Source of the DNA: Ampelomyces quisqualis
Taxonomy: Eukaryota > Ascomycota > Dothideomycetes > Pleosporales > Phaeosphaeriaceae
DNA length: 64,000 bases
Assembly (NCBI GenBank): GCA_018398575.1
Contig: JAGTXZ010000011.1
Location: forward strand, 1,240,001-1,304,000
Direction of reading: 5' to 3'
In this document: piece by piece, positions 1 through 9,664 of the stretch
Layout: each line of letters opens with the position of its first letter
How positions within the stretch are numbered: the first letter of the stretch is position 1
Made by a program: the position numbers and the translations under genes
The notes under the pieces: generated by a model
The model's database searches: none
Seen by the model: the letters and a program-made list of their open reading frames with translations, nothing else
Told to the model about the DNA's origin: nothing

Positions 1-782
1 TAGAAAGCAGATACGGAGTTCGCGTGGCCCCAGACGCCATGTGCAAAAGCCTCATGGCACATTTGCGACATGGAAGGTCGAAACGGCAACTGCCAAGTCA
101 GTGACATGTTTCACTTTGTTTGAAGCGCCGAGCACCGAATCGTTCGCACGAAAGGTGTAGATCACGCCGATTGCCGAGGTAAGTAAGCTTCGCTGGGTTG
201 TCCCGTCGAAGATAGGATGCTTTTGCACGATACATGATCATCACATATGGATTCGTTTAAATACTGTCCAGCACACAACTATACCGGGAAAGTATATACA
301 TCTAACAACTGATACATCTCGACAGAACAATACATCCATCACACTCGACTGATTCGTCTCGTACAGTTTACTTTACAAGTGAAGAGTTACGTGATAGGTG
401 ACGCATATTGTAGTGGTGAAAGAGGACAAAAAGCAACGGCCGAGTCTATCCAAATCGCCTGGTGATGGGGGATGGCATGGAGACCAAAACGCCTAGTAAT
501 GTGGGATGGAATGGAGACCCGACGCCAAAGTACTGCATGTAGATGAGCTGGCAGACAGACATCCAGAGTGGCGCAATGGAAGAAGCACCCATATTTCAGA
601 ATATGGAGTTGTCCTTCCGTATGCAAAGGGTACTTTCAGCCCACAAGCACACGACTCGGCAAAATGGCCAAGTTTGGCTCGAGCACGAGGCCGCTCGTGA
701 GGGTGGACTCGCGACACGAACTCAAAGATTCATGTCCTTGGCTTGTCTATAGCCGCGGGAAGTAATGTGAACGCCGTTTCGT
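1..782. other. No gene seen; 3' flank of the HAL4-like kinase
   Basis: Only short overlapping ORFs of under 80 codons occur here, none with recognisable domains or a convincing splice pattern. The right end probably holds the 3' UTR of the kinase encoded on the minus strand, whose stop codon is at 783-785. The rest may belong to a gene lying to the left of the window. Confidence 0.5.
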
Positions 783-3185
783 TCACTTCTTCTGTTGCGC
801 GTCTGGAGCAGACGAAGCACCCGCACCTGGCACTAGAGTATGCTCGTGGTTGTCGCAAAGGAGTACCTTGCCACCCTCTTCTTGCGAGCAGACCTGACTG
901 CCGGTGACCCATTTGTCTTCGATGATCTCGTCAAGCGTCGCGCGCTTTTTTGGATCGACCTCCAGCATTCTGCCAATGATATGCCTACTTTCTCGCGGAA
1001 GCAAGCGCAGCAATCGCCAAGGTCCCTTGATGACCTGAGGGGCAGGTTGAATAGTGGAGGATGTTGAAGCATGATGTTCTCCAGTATGATTGCGGGTGGT
1101 TGGCTCTGACTGTGACCCACGCTCGTGTTGAAGATCGGCAGAGGATTTAGATGGACCGGTGATTAATCTTGGTCCGTCGTTTGGAGGAGAAATAAACAGC
1201 TTATACGAGTTGTCCGAGACTCGCGGAGCTTTCCAAGGAAACCGACGTAGTGTCATGCAACAGAACATAATCGCAAGGGACCAGATATCGGTCGGCTGTG
1301 GGTCGTATTTGGACAGATCATATACCTCGGGGGCCAGATAGGGATCTGAACCGACGATACCTTGATAGTGTTAGTTGCGTCAACAGACTGGAAAAGATAT
1401 GTGCTTACCGCTTGCGAGTACAGTTTCGTTTTCAAAGGGATATTGAAAGACTGCAGCACTTCCGAAATCGATTATCTTCATAATGCCGTGCTCGTTGACG
1501 ACCACATTGTCAAGCTTCAAGTCTCGATGGGCGAGACCCATGTTGTGGAGATAGGTAACCCCGTTCAGAATTTGGAGCGTACAACAGCTGACCTCTTCAC
1601 GGCTCATCTTGCCAGTCATGACGATGGCGAAAAGATCAAATGGCGCGTACTCCATGACCACAAAGTAGCTGCCTTTCTCGTTTACCAGATCCATGGTTTC
1701 GATTATGTTACCATGGTGCAAAGTCGAACCTATACAGAACTCGGCGGTAACCTTTTTGTTGTAGTCTTTTTCGGACTCGTAGGAATGCCTTGCACGGAAT
1801 TGCTTTACAGCGAACGTCACTCCGTCACTGCTCCGCTTCATCAGGCGCACTGAGCCGCCGGCACCAGAACCGAGGACTTTTCCGAATTTTCCATACTTAC
1901 TCTGCAAGCCATGATCATCGGCGAATGGAATATGGAATGTTCCTCCACCAGTAAGAGATGGAGTCATGGTGCCCGATTTCGATTTGCTGCGTTTCTCGCC
2001 TTTGGAGGATGACGCTGGAGACTCTTTACGCTTGTCCTTGTCCTTGTCTTTATCTTTGTGCCTTTGGCCTATTTTGAAAAAGCGCTTCAGCTCAGACATG
2101 GAACCGTGATGTTGTTTCCCGCCTGTAGCAGCCTTGATTGAATCACCACTCGCGTCACCAGAGTTGTGGCGCGAGGCTTTGCCGTTGCCGAAAAAGCTCA
2201 ACCTTTTACTATCCTCCTTATCAGATGCACCACCTTTTGATCGCGGTATAAGAGAGGAGGAAGACGCCGATGGAGTGTTGCGGCCATCTGGACCGCCAAA
2301 GATGTACCTAGCTTCGACCGTGCCAAGGTTCCTGCCTTGAGCTGCGCGCTTCGACCGAGTGTATGGATTGTCTCCAAGCGGAGTTTGGGGACGACTGCCG
2401 GACGCGGGTGTTGAGGTTCCGGGAGTCCGCTCCCCACCGGAGCCAGAAGGACTGACGTCTCTCGAGACAGGCAATGAGTCACCAGAAGGCCCGATATTGA
2501 ACGATGGTCCGTGTCTCGGATGAGGCTGGACAACAGCCGGGAGATCCGATGCAGACGTGGGCCGCTGCCAGGGAGATGCCCACGGAGAGGCCGGGGGAGC
2601 GAGCGAATGGTGGCCGGACTGGGGACTTTGGACGGACGAGTCCATTGACACAGGGGGAGGTTCATGCGGGGGAGAAACCTGGGGAGTCATCATAGCGGGG
2701 TCGGCGGACTGCTTCCTGTCGTCATCCGCCGCGCCAGTCCGGTCTTCGCGCGATGAAGTACCCGCGGGTGTCAGAGGCGGCGAATGCATGGTCGCGGGCG
2801 AAGACGCAGGCGTGCCAACGGACGCGCGGTGGTAAGAATGGCCGGAAGGTGTGCGAGAAGCTGGAGAGGGCGAGGGAGCCTGGACTTGGGTTAGCTATGT
2901 GCTATTGATGATTTGTCTGACACGAATGCTTACTCTGGAGACGGGCAGTGAGACTGGCTCAAAGGAGAAGTTCTCCATGCGCTTGGCCTGGCAGCGAGAC
3001 TTTTGCAGCGTCGACGACAAGTTACGCAGCTCTTCCTCGGCCTGGGGACTCATAGGGCCCTCGTGGGCATTGTCGCCGATGCCTGCGACATGGCAAAGTG
3101 GTTCGACGGCCTTGTCGGGCTCGATCTCTTCGTTGACGTCGCTGAAGCGCACCGATTGGGGCTGTTCCTGGGCTGTCGGCTCCAT
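783..3185 (-). CDS. HAL4/SAT4-type serine/threonine protein kinase
   Basis: Model: complement(join(783..1360,1409..2879,2934..3185)), 766 aa. The start at 3185 opens a conserved head (VRFSDVNEEIEP, then an EELRNLS..LQKSRCQAKRMENFSFEP block). Residues 85-410 are Ser/Pro-rich and low in complexity, with a KDKDKDK basic stretch. The kinase domain spans about 415-705: glycine loop GSGAGGS (421-427), VAIK-type lysine 443, catalytic HRDLKLDN (535-542), DFG at 555 and, after the second intron, SDPYLAPE and DIWSLA. In yeast, kinases of this fungal NPR/HAL family stabilise nutrient and K+ transporters at the plasma membrane and support salt tolerance. Both introns have GTAAGC donors and keep frame (phases 0 and 1). 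The family call is firm; orthology to HAL4 rather than HAL5 is inference. It is divergent from SVF1 across a 733-bp promoter region. Confidence 0.85.
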
Positions 3186-3918
3186 GGCGGGTGGTCGAGG
3201 GTGAGGAAGCAGACGATGACGCTGACTTGGCTCGAGCAGCTTCCGATGCGTGATGGCAGTGTGTTAGTCAGGCGTCGAATCGTCGAATCCGTCATGGGCC
3301 CGCTGGCTCCGATCAAGACCCAGGGTTGGTCGGATCAGGGTTGAAACTTGAAGGGCAGTCGGGCTGGTGGGCGCAAACAGCGAGTTGTGGTGCCGTGCAA
3401 TTGAGATGCAGTGCAGCCAGCTCGGCGGAAGCGCGGGGCTTCTCTCTACCGCAAGCGTATGACGTCGCAATTGTGTGCAAACATGTGGCAGCGGTGGTCC
3501 CCAGGGTCAGGCTGTCAAAGAACAATGGGAACTGCGGGTGGATACTGCGCAACGATGCGCCGAGGGGTGGTCGAGTCTTCAGGCCGTCGGATTATTCGAC
3601 TGCCCGTTTCGTTGGTGCTGGACTATGCCCGCATTGAGGAAGCGCGCCCATCTTGTCGCCGTGCCGCTGAGTCCTGACTAAACATCTCCATCGTCCTCAG
3701 CACTGAGCAGAGGCGGACCCCTTTGCCCAAGCCGCCACGCCCCGCCCGACCACCTTGCCCGGCATCCCCTGCCGCAGCTCTCGCCGCCACCTGAAAAACA
3801 ATCTCCAACTTGCTGAACAGGGGAATTCACGAGTTGCTCTACCGCCCCCCTCCGAGACTGTGTGGCCGCTGTGACTTACGCATCATTTTGGTTAGTGCGC
3901 CGCCGACCCACGCACAAA
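3186..3918. promoter_or_regulatory. Divergent promoter between the kinase and SVF1
   Basis: This 733-bp stretch separates the start codons of two divergent genes, so it must hold both promoters and 5' UTRs. ORFs of up to 113 codons overlap in several frames with no recognisable content, so I read none as a gene. I saw no clear TATA element. Confidence 0.5.
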
Positions 3919-5263
3919 ATGTTCAACTGGGCCAAGTCGACGTGAGTCTACCCATTCCAGACTCTGCACGTGCTCGCGCGACAGCCGCACAGCCGCACAG
4001 CCGCACAGTGGCACAGTGGAGACACGAATAGCATGCTCACATGTGTGAAGATTGGCCGCCGTGGCCGGCACCCAGGAGCCCGAGTATGGCCCAGACGCCA
4101 TCCAGCCTGTTGGAAAGAATGCGGGCGACCCTGCATTCACCGAACTGACCAAGAAGGACCTGAAGTGGGCGACGCTGGACTACACCAATGTCGAGTCGCA
4201 GACCTTCTACCTGTTCACTGAAGAGGGACGCGTTGGCTTCCTCCAGCTCATCTACAGCAATGTGGCGTGAGTGAACCCGGATGGATTGCTAGCAGCGGGT
4301 CGATGCTGACGGAGAGAAGTGGCATGCGTGTAACAGTCCAGTTCAGCTGCAGGCTCTTTTACCCGAACAACGAGAAGCCCGGCCTCTGGGCCACCGACCC
4401 TCTCAGCAACTACGGTTTCGACGAGGGGCAACACTCATTCTTCGCTGATGGTGTCTCTGTCGAGCTCTCCGAGGATGGCACATACTACACGATCAAGGCA
4501 GCAGTGAATGATAACAGCATGGTCAACGTCAAGTTCACGAGGACTGCGCCAGGATTCCAGGGTGGAAAGAACGGTACGACCAACTACGGCACCGACCCCA
4601 AAGCGCCATGGGGCTCCATGCACCACCACTTCTGGCCCAGAGCCAAGGTTGAAGGCAGCATCATCACAAAGGAGGGAGAGATTAATGTCAACGGCCGGGG
4701 CATGCTCAGTCACGCGCTGCAAGGAATGAAGCCACATCATGCGGGTAAGTAAAGACAAGTGTGCCTCACAGGTACTTTTGCTAACACGTGTAGCTGCGCG
4801 CTGGAACTTTGCCAACTTCCAGTCTCCCTCCTATTCCGCTATCCTGATGGAGTTCACCACACCTGCATCATACGCCTCGACCGTGGTACACGTTGGTGGC
4901 ATCGCCACGGACGAGAAGCTGCTCACTGCTGGTATCGATGGCGACATCAAGCACACTGCAAGCAAACAAGATGCCGACAACGACTGGCCGGAGCCAACGG
5001 CCGCCAGCTATCACTGGACAGGTAAGACGGCAGATGGCAAGGAGGTCACCGCAGATATCACTGGCTCCCTGGGAGAGAAATTTGACCGCGTCGACGTGAT
5101 GGCCGAGGTCCCGGGCTTTGTCAAAACGATTGTTGCGAGTGCAGCAGGCACGAAACCCTACATCTACCAATACGCCCCCAAGATGACGATCAAGGTGAAG
5201 GTGGGTGACGATGTGAAGGAGGAGGAAGGCCTTCTGTTTACAGAGGCCACATTCATCTCCTAG
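3919..5263 (+). CDS. SVF1: Survival factor 1 (SVF1), lipocalin-like ceramide-binding protein
   Basis: Model: join(3919..3941,4051..4266,4320..4744,4794..5263), 377 aa. The first exon is only 23 nt and encodes MFNWAKS; joining it to exon 2 gives the family's typical start (MFNWAKSTLAAVAGTQEPEYGP). The second intron uses the AG at 4318-4319, because only that choice gives the expected VAGMRVTVQF continuation; its branch site is a clear TGCTGAC. Conserved stretches include TELTKKDLKW, TFYLFTEEGRVGFLQLIYSN, a PWGSMHHHFWPRAKVEG block and a C-terminal GLLFTEATFIS. Svf1 proteins form two lipocalin-like domains, protect yeast from oxidative and cold stress and carry ceramide between ER and Golgi. The length matches the family (about 380 aa), and I see nothing broken. 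Confidence 0.92.
3983..4014 (+). repeat. 8-bp tandem repeat in SVF1 intron 1
   Basis: Three perfect copies of agccgcac are followed by one variant copy (agtggcac). The tract lies wholly inside the first intron of SVF1, between the donor at 3942 and the acceptor at 4049-4050, and is therefore spliced out. Confidence 0.8.
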
Positions 5264-5652
5264 GCGTTTGGAGACATCTATTCTTTTGTCATGAGTACTC
5301 TAGCCCTAATGCCTAAACCCAGGACTGGCACCTGAACCTAATGAAAACCGTTCACACAACGTGAGCTACCTGTGGTTTGAGCAATATGACGAGAGCGCGA
5401 GGAAATGCAATAAAGATGCGTTTGCAGCACTGGACGTTTTTGGCCCTCCTTGGCACCTCTACCGGTAGTTGTGTACCTTACCCCGCATTTTGTTATCAGC
5501 TGATATCGCGTCGACGCGTCTGCATGTGAAGCACCGCATCTTCGTTTCCTATTTGGTCCGTGCGAGCTCCATCGGACAATCAACCGCCGTCTACGAACCG
5601 TGACTTGAATTACAACAACAACAACCAACACCACCATCAAGACAACATCAAG
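5264..5652. other. SVF1 3' flank and H4-variant promoter
   Basis: No gene is visible in this 389-bp tandem intergenic stretch. An AAC/CAA-rich segment (5610-5640) lies just before the H4-variant start codon and looks like 5' UTR. The frame of that gene stays open upstream to about 5560 but has no ATG there. Confidence 0.5.
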
Positions 5653-6433
5653 ATGGTAAATGAGCGCCCGCGCCAGTATGTAGGCGCAAACCGCTTTGCC
5701 GGCGCACCGCGTCCTGGTTTCGCGCGACCACCATCATCGTCGACCGTCGGAGGCTCGCCGTTGCAAAGCAGGGCAGCAGAGAGAGGAATTGGTCTGGGTA
5801 AAGGCAGCGGTGGCTTGGGCAAGGTCAAAGGTCATGGGTTGAAGAGGCACATGTGAGTTCTGCGAAGTGTCGGAAAAGACGAGCGACTAATGAGGTGCAC
5901 AGGAAGGTCCAAAGAGATACCATCCATGGGGTCACGAAGGGAGACATCCGGTAAGTCCAAGTTTGCGACGAGTCTCTATCAACGCGCCAGACTGCTCTTG
6001 GGAGGCCTTGCATGCGCGAGATTCAGAGATTCATATCTGATGAGCTGGCGCAATAGTGCACTACCAGAGCTTGAACACACCTCAAGTCTTTGTATCCTAC
6101 TAACATCCTGTCTAGGCGCTTAGCTCGTCGCGGCGGAGTGAAGCGTATTTCTGCAACCATCTACGACGACGTCCGTCAAGCGCTGAAGGACCGGCTCAGA
6201 TCAGTACGTTATTTCCACCGCGTCTTGAAGGTATTGAGCTCACAGCATCTTAGATCTTGCATGATGCGGTCGCGGTTATTCAGAGCAGTGGACGCAAGAC
6301 AGTCACGGTCACGGATATTATCTTCGTGCTCAACCGCGTAAGTCATTGATTGCTTATACAAGAGGAGCAGAAGCTAACTCTTCTACAGCGTGGCCGCCCG
6401 GTAGCAGGGTTCGACCCTGCGTTCAATCGCTGA
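5653..6433 (+). CDS. Divergent histone H4 variant with long N-terminal extension
   Basis: Model: join(5653..5852,5903..5950,6116..6203,6254..6337,6389..6433), 154 aa; all four introns have GT..AG ends and keep frame. Residues 67-154 align with the H4 fold without gaps: KVQRDTIHGVTKGDIRR, then RLARRGGVKRIS identical to canonical H4, then a diverged alpha-2/alpha-3 (IYDDVRQALKDRLR, ILHDAVAV, GRKTVTVTDIIFVLNR). Canonical H4 is 103 aa. This protein adds about 48 N-terminal residues (Arg/Pro/Gly/Ser-rich) and replaces the C-terminal TLYGFGG with PVAGFDPAFNR. Lys68 matches H4 K20, but the preceding Arg is Met. A GLGKGSGGLGK tail motif remains with an apparent insertion before LKRH. Divergent H4 variants are known in some fungi (Neurospora hH4v). 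Whether this one is built into nucleosomes is unknown. The canonical H4 gene is not in the window. Confidence 0.88.
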
Positions 6434-7314
6434 TTGGTATTGTGCGAATGTCCTCGTCGCTCCGCGAATCAAAAGTTGGTGGAGGGACGAATTTGCATTA
6501 CGGCGTCACTCCAAGGCGGGTGCATGAAGCATCGAGATAACATTGAGATTTGGGATAGGTTTACGTCCTAACCTGCAAGTGCCTGGCGACTGGACTTATG
6601 GATTGTGTCACACTCGGAATGGGAGCAGCAAGGACTCACACTCTGGACATAAGATGACGCATGTCAGCTAGCATGCGTGCACTAGTATACTTCTCAATAA
6701 TCAAATCTGGAACCTGAGAACATGATGATATAGTTCTTAGTACCCAAGTTATACGTGCTACATCCTACCATCCCTCTACCACCTCGCTTCATCTCTTCAT
6801 CTCCGTCCTCCACTCCAAAACTATCAACCCATCCCTTCTCTCCTCCCCCTCTTTCTCAAACTCCCTTATCAAAATCTGTCAAGAAGCTCGGAAGGAGTGG
6901 GTGGGGCGTCTGAACTTTCGAGTTGTAGGCGTTAGTGGTGTAGAGGAATCGCTGTATGCTTCAGGCTTTGATTTCAATAGGGATGATTTTAGTGTTGATA
7001 TAGACCCTAGTACTAGGAGGGAGTTGAGGTGGCCTTTTGGGTCAAGGATATCGTCGGTAGGGCATACGAGCGAAATACCGGGACTCGAGAATAGGCACTG
7101 ATCAGCTCTGACTGGTCACCGAAAGTCCGGCTTAACCATCTATCTTGCATCCGGAAGATCCGCCGCAGACCTCCACTAATGGAAAGTCGATCTGCGATGC
7201 GTTGCTGATGGTGTAAAGTGGATGGCACGTGAACACGCGAATGTGGGGCGCGACGTCGCGCTTTCCTCTTCCGCTCAGACCGTTGTTCCGACACGGTCGA
7301 TGCTCAACACTCTG
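6434..7314. other. Intergenic, no gene seen
   Basis: This 881-bp stretch runs from the H4-variant stop to the MLH1 start. A strongly pyrimidine-rich tract (about 6765-6870) is the clearest feature and could be promoter or 5' UTR sequence. ORFs are under 95 codons and unrecognisable. In-frame ATGs for MLH1 also occur at 7300 and 7327. Confidence 0.5.
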
Positions 7315-9563
7315 ATGGCGGACGCGATGGATGTATCGCCGCTGCCGCGCGGTACGAAGCGAAAGGGCGATGACCTTCCGCTGCCACCGCCACGGCGAAT
7401 CAAAGCTCTGGCGCAGGACGTCGTTAACAAGATCGCTGCTGGAGAAATTATCGTCGCACCGGTACACGCGCTCAAAGAATTGATCGAGAATGCCGTGGAT
7501 GCGGGGTCGACTGCATTGGAAGTTCTAGTCAAAGACGGTGGACTGAAGCTGCTCCAAATCACAGACAACGGCCACGGAATTGACGTGAGCAGAACCACAT
7601 CTCAAACCCACTTGGCACTAACAAGATGTAGAAAGAAGATCTTCCGATTCTTTGTGAGCGTTTCACGACTTCGAAGCTCAAGGCTTTTGAAGATCTGACC
7701 TCCATCGGCACATACGGCTTCCGTGGCGAGGCTCTCGCGAGCATCAGCCACATCGCTCATCTCAAGGTTGCAACGAGAACGAAAGAGTCGAGCTGTGCCT
7801 GGGAGGCTCACTATGCGGACGGCAAGCTTGCCAGTCCAAAGCCTGGTCAGAGTGCTGAGCCAAAGCCAAAAGCTGGCCGACAAGGCACTCAAATTACTGT
7901 GGAAGATTTGTTTTACAATGTTCCCTCGCGTCGCCGGGCATTTCGATCGTCGAGCGAGGAGTATGCGAAGATCCTCGAACTTGTAGGAAAGTATGCAGTG
8001 CATTGCCTGGGCGTGTCCTTCTCATGCAAGAAGGCGGGCGACAATACTGGTAGCAGTGTGTCCGTCCCTGCGACTGCCACCATCAAGGACCGTATTCGAC
8101 AGCTTCATGGGAGTGCAGTCGCGAACGAGCTGGTATCCTTCAAGTCGGAAGATGATCGATGGGGCTTCAAGTGCGAGGGCTGGGTCAGCACCGCCAACTA
8201 CAGTGCGAAGCGTACGAACATGCTGTTGTTCATCAACCATCGTTCTGTCGACTCTGCGGTGATCAAGAAGAGCGTCGAGCAAACATATGCTACCTTCCTG
8301 CCAAAGGGTGGCCATCCGTTCTTCTACCTCAGCTTGGAAATTGAGCCTGCTCGGGTTGACGTCAATGTCCATCCCACCAAACGCGAGGTCCACTTTCTCA
8401 ACGAGGATGAGATCATCGCTGTCATCTGTGATGAAATCAGTAACAGCCTGAGTAAGGTCGATACTAGTAGGTCGTTCATGACACAGTCATTACTCTCCAA
8501 CCCAAAGGTACCGTTTGCAACGCCAATGAAGCAAAATGCCCCTGTCGCTGCAACCCCTACCACAGGCGATGGCTCAGATCGCAGTACCTCAAGAGCTCAG
8601 AAGACAGGACTGAAAAAGCCGAATGAGAACAACCTCGTGCGGACCGATGCATCGGCACGCAAGATCACCTCAATGCTACAGCCACAAAGATCAGTAGATG
8701 AAGCTGCCAACGAAGATGAGGAGATGGATTATGAATTCACCGAAAGGGAGCCGATGGCTTGTCGCCTTACCTCCGTCAAAGAACTCCGCGCAGAGGTTCG
8801 CGACGCTATGCACAATGAGCTCACCGACATCATGTCAACACATACGTTTGTCGGCATCGTCGACGAGCAAAAGCGCATAGCAGCCATACAAGGTGGTGTC
8901 AAGCTATTCCTCGTCGACTATGGCATGCTATGCAACGAGTATTTCTATCAAGTCGGTCTTACAGACTTTGCGAACTACGGCACGATACGCTTCAATCCTC
9001 CGCTACCACTTGAGGACCTGCTCAAGGTCGCAGCGGAGCAGGAGAAGAAGAATGCAGGCGACGAGGCTGACGAGCTGGACTGGGACGAAGTGGTGGAAAC
9101 TGTCAAGGAGGCACTCATAGGCAAGGCCGCCTTGCTGCAAGAGTACTTCTCGATGGACATCACGCCGGAAGGAGAATTGTGCTCGATACCTCTGCTTATG
9201 AAAGGCTACACACCCTCCATGGCCAAATTGCCTCAGTTTCTGCTTCGGCTCGGCCCACATGTCAACTGGAATGAAGAGAAGGGGTGTTTCCAAACCTTGT
9301 TGCGAGAACTTGCCTCATTCTATGTTCCTGAGAGCCTGCCTCTGCCACCAAGCGCGACGCCGGACGCCGAGGGAAAGGGAAAGCAGAAAGTCGTAGAGGA
9401 AGATGCAGAGATTGCTGCAAGGAGAGTGAAGGTAAGGAAAGCTGTGGAGCACGTCATCTTTCCTGCATGCAAGTCGCGGCTTGTAGCTACGAAGGGACTG
9501 CTGAAGGGTGTTGTGGAGATTGCGAATCTCAAGGGTCTGTACAGGGTTTTTGAACGGTGTTAA
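7315..9563 (+). CDS. MLH1: DNA mismatch repair protein MLH1 (MutL homologue)
   Basis: Model: join(7315..7584,7632..9563), 733 aa, one 47-nt intron. The N-terminal GHKL ATPase has all its motifs: VVNKIAAGEII and ALKELIENAVDAG (about 37-64), DNGHGID (84-90, right at the exon end), then GTYGFRGEALASIS and the GTQITVEDLFYNVPSRR loop in exon 2. The transducer domain follows, including NHRSVDS and DVNVHPTKREVHF. After an acidic, low-complexity linker the C-terminal dimerisation domain ends in FERC, the invariant MLH1 tail that completes the PMS1 endonuclease site in MutL-alpha. That tail sets MLH1 apart from PMS1 and MLH3. The protein couples mismatch recognition to strand removal in the nucleus. 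The start could also be the in-frame ATG at 7300 or 7327. It converges on the GH2 gene with 101 bp between stop codons. Confidence 0.95.
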
Positions 9564-9664
9564 GGAGAAGACGGCACTGGTTGCGCGACGATGATCATGA
9601 GATACAATGACAGTGTATTGACGGAGCTGTATACCCACTTTCATTATTCCTTTCCGCCCTATGA

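Noticed and set aside
6404..6420. GCAGGG-TTCGA-CCCTGC hairpin, like a tRNA T-arm or a histone mRNA stem-loop
   Set aside because: It lies within the coding part of the last exon of the H4 variant and codes conserved-frame residues. No acceptor, D or anticodon arms surround it, and fungi are not known to use the animal histone stem-loop system.
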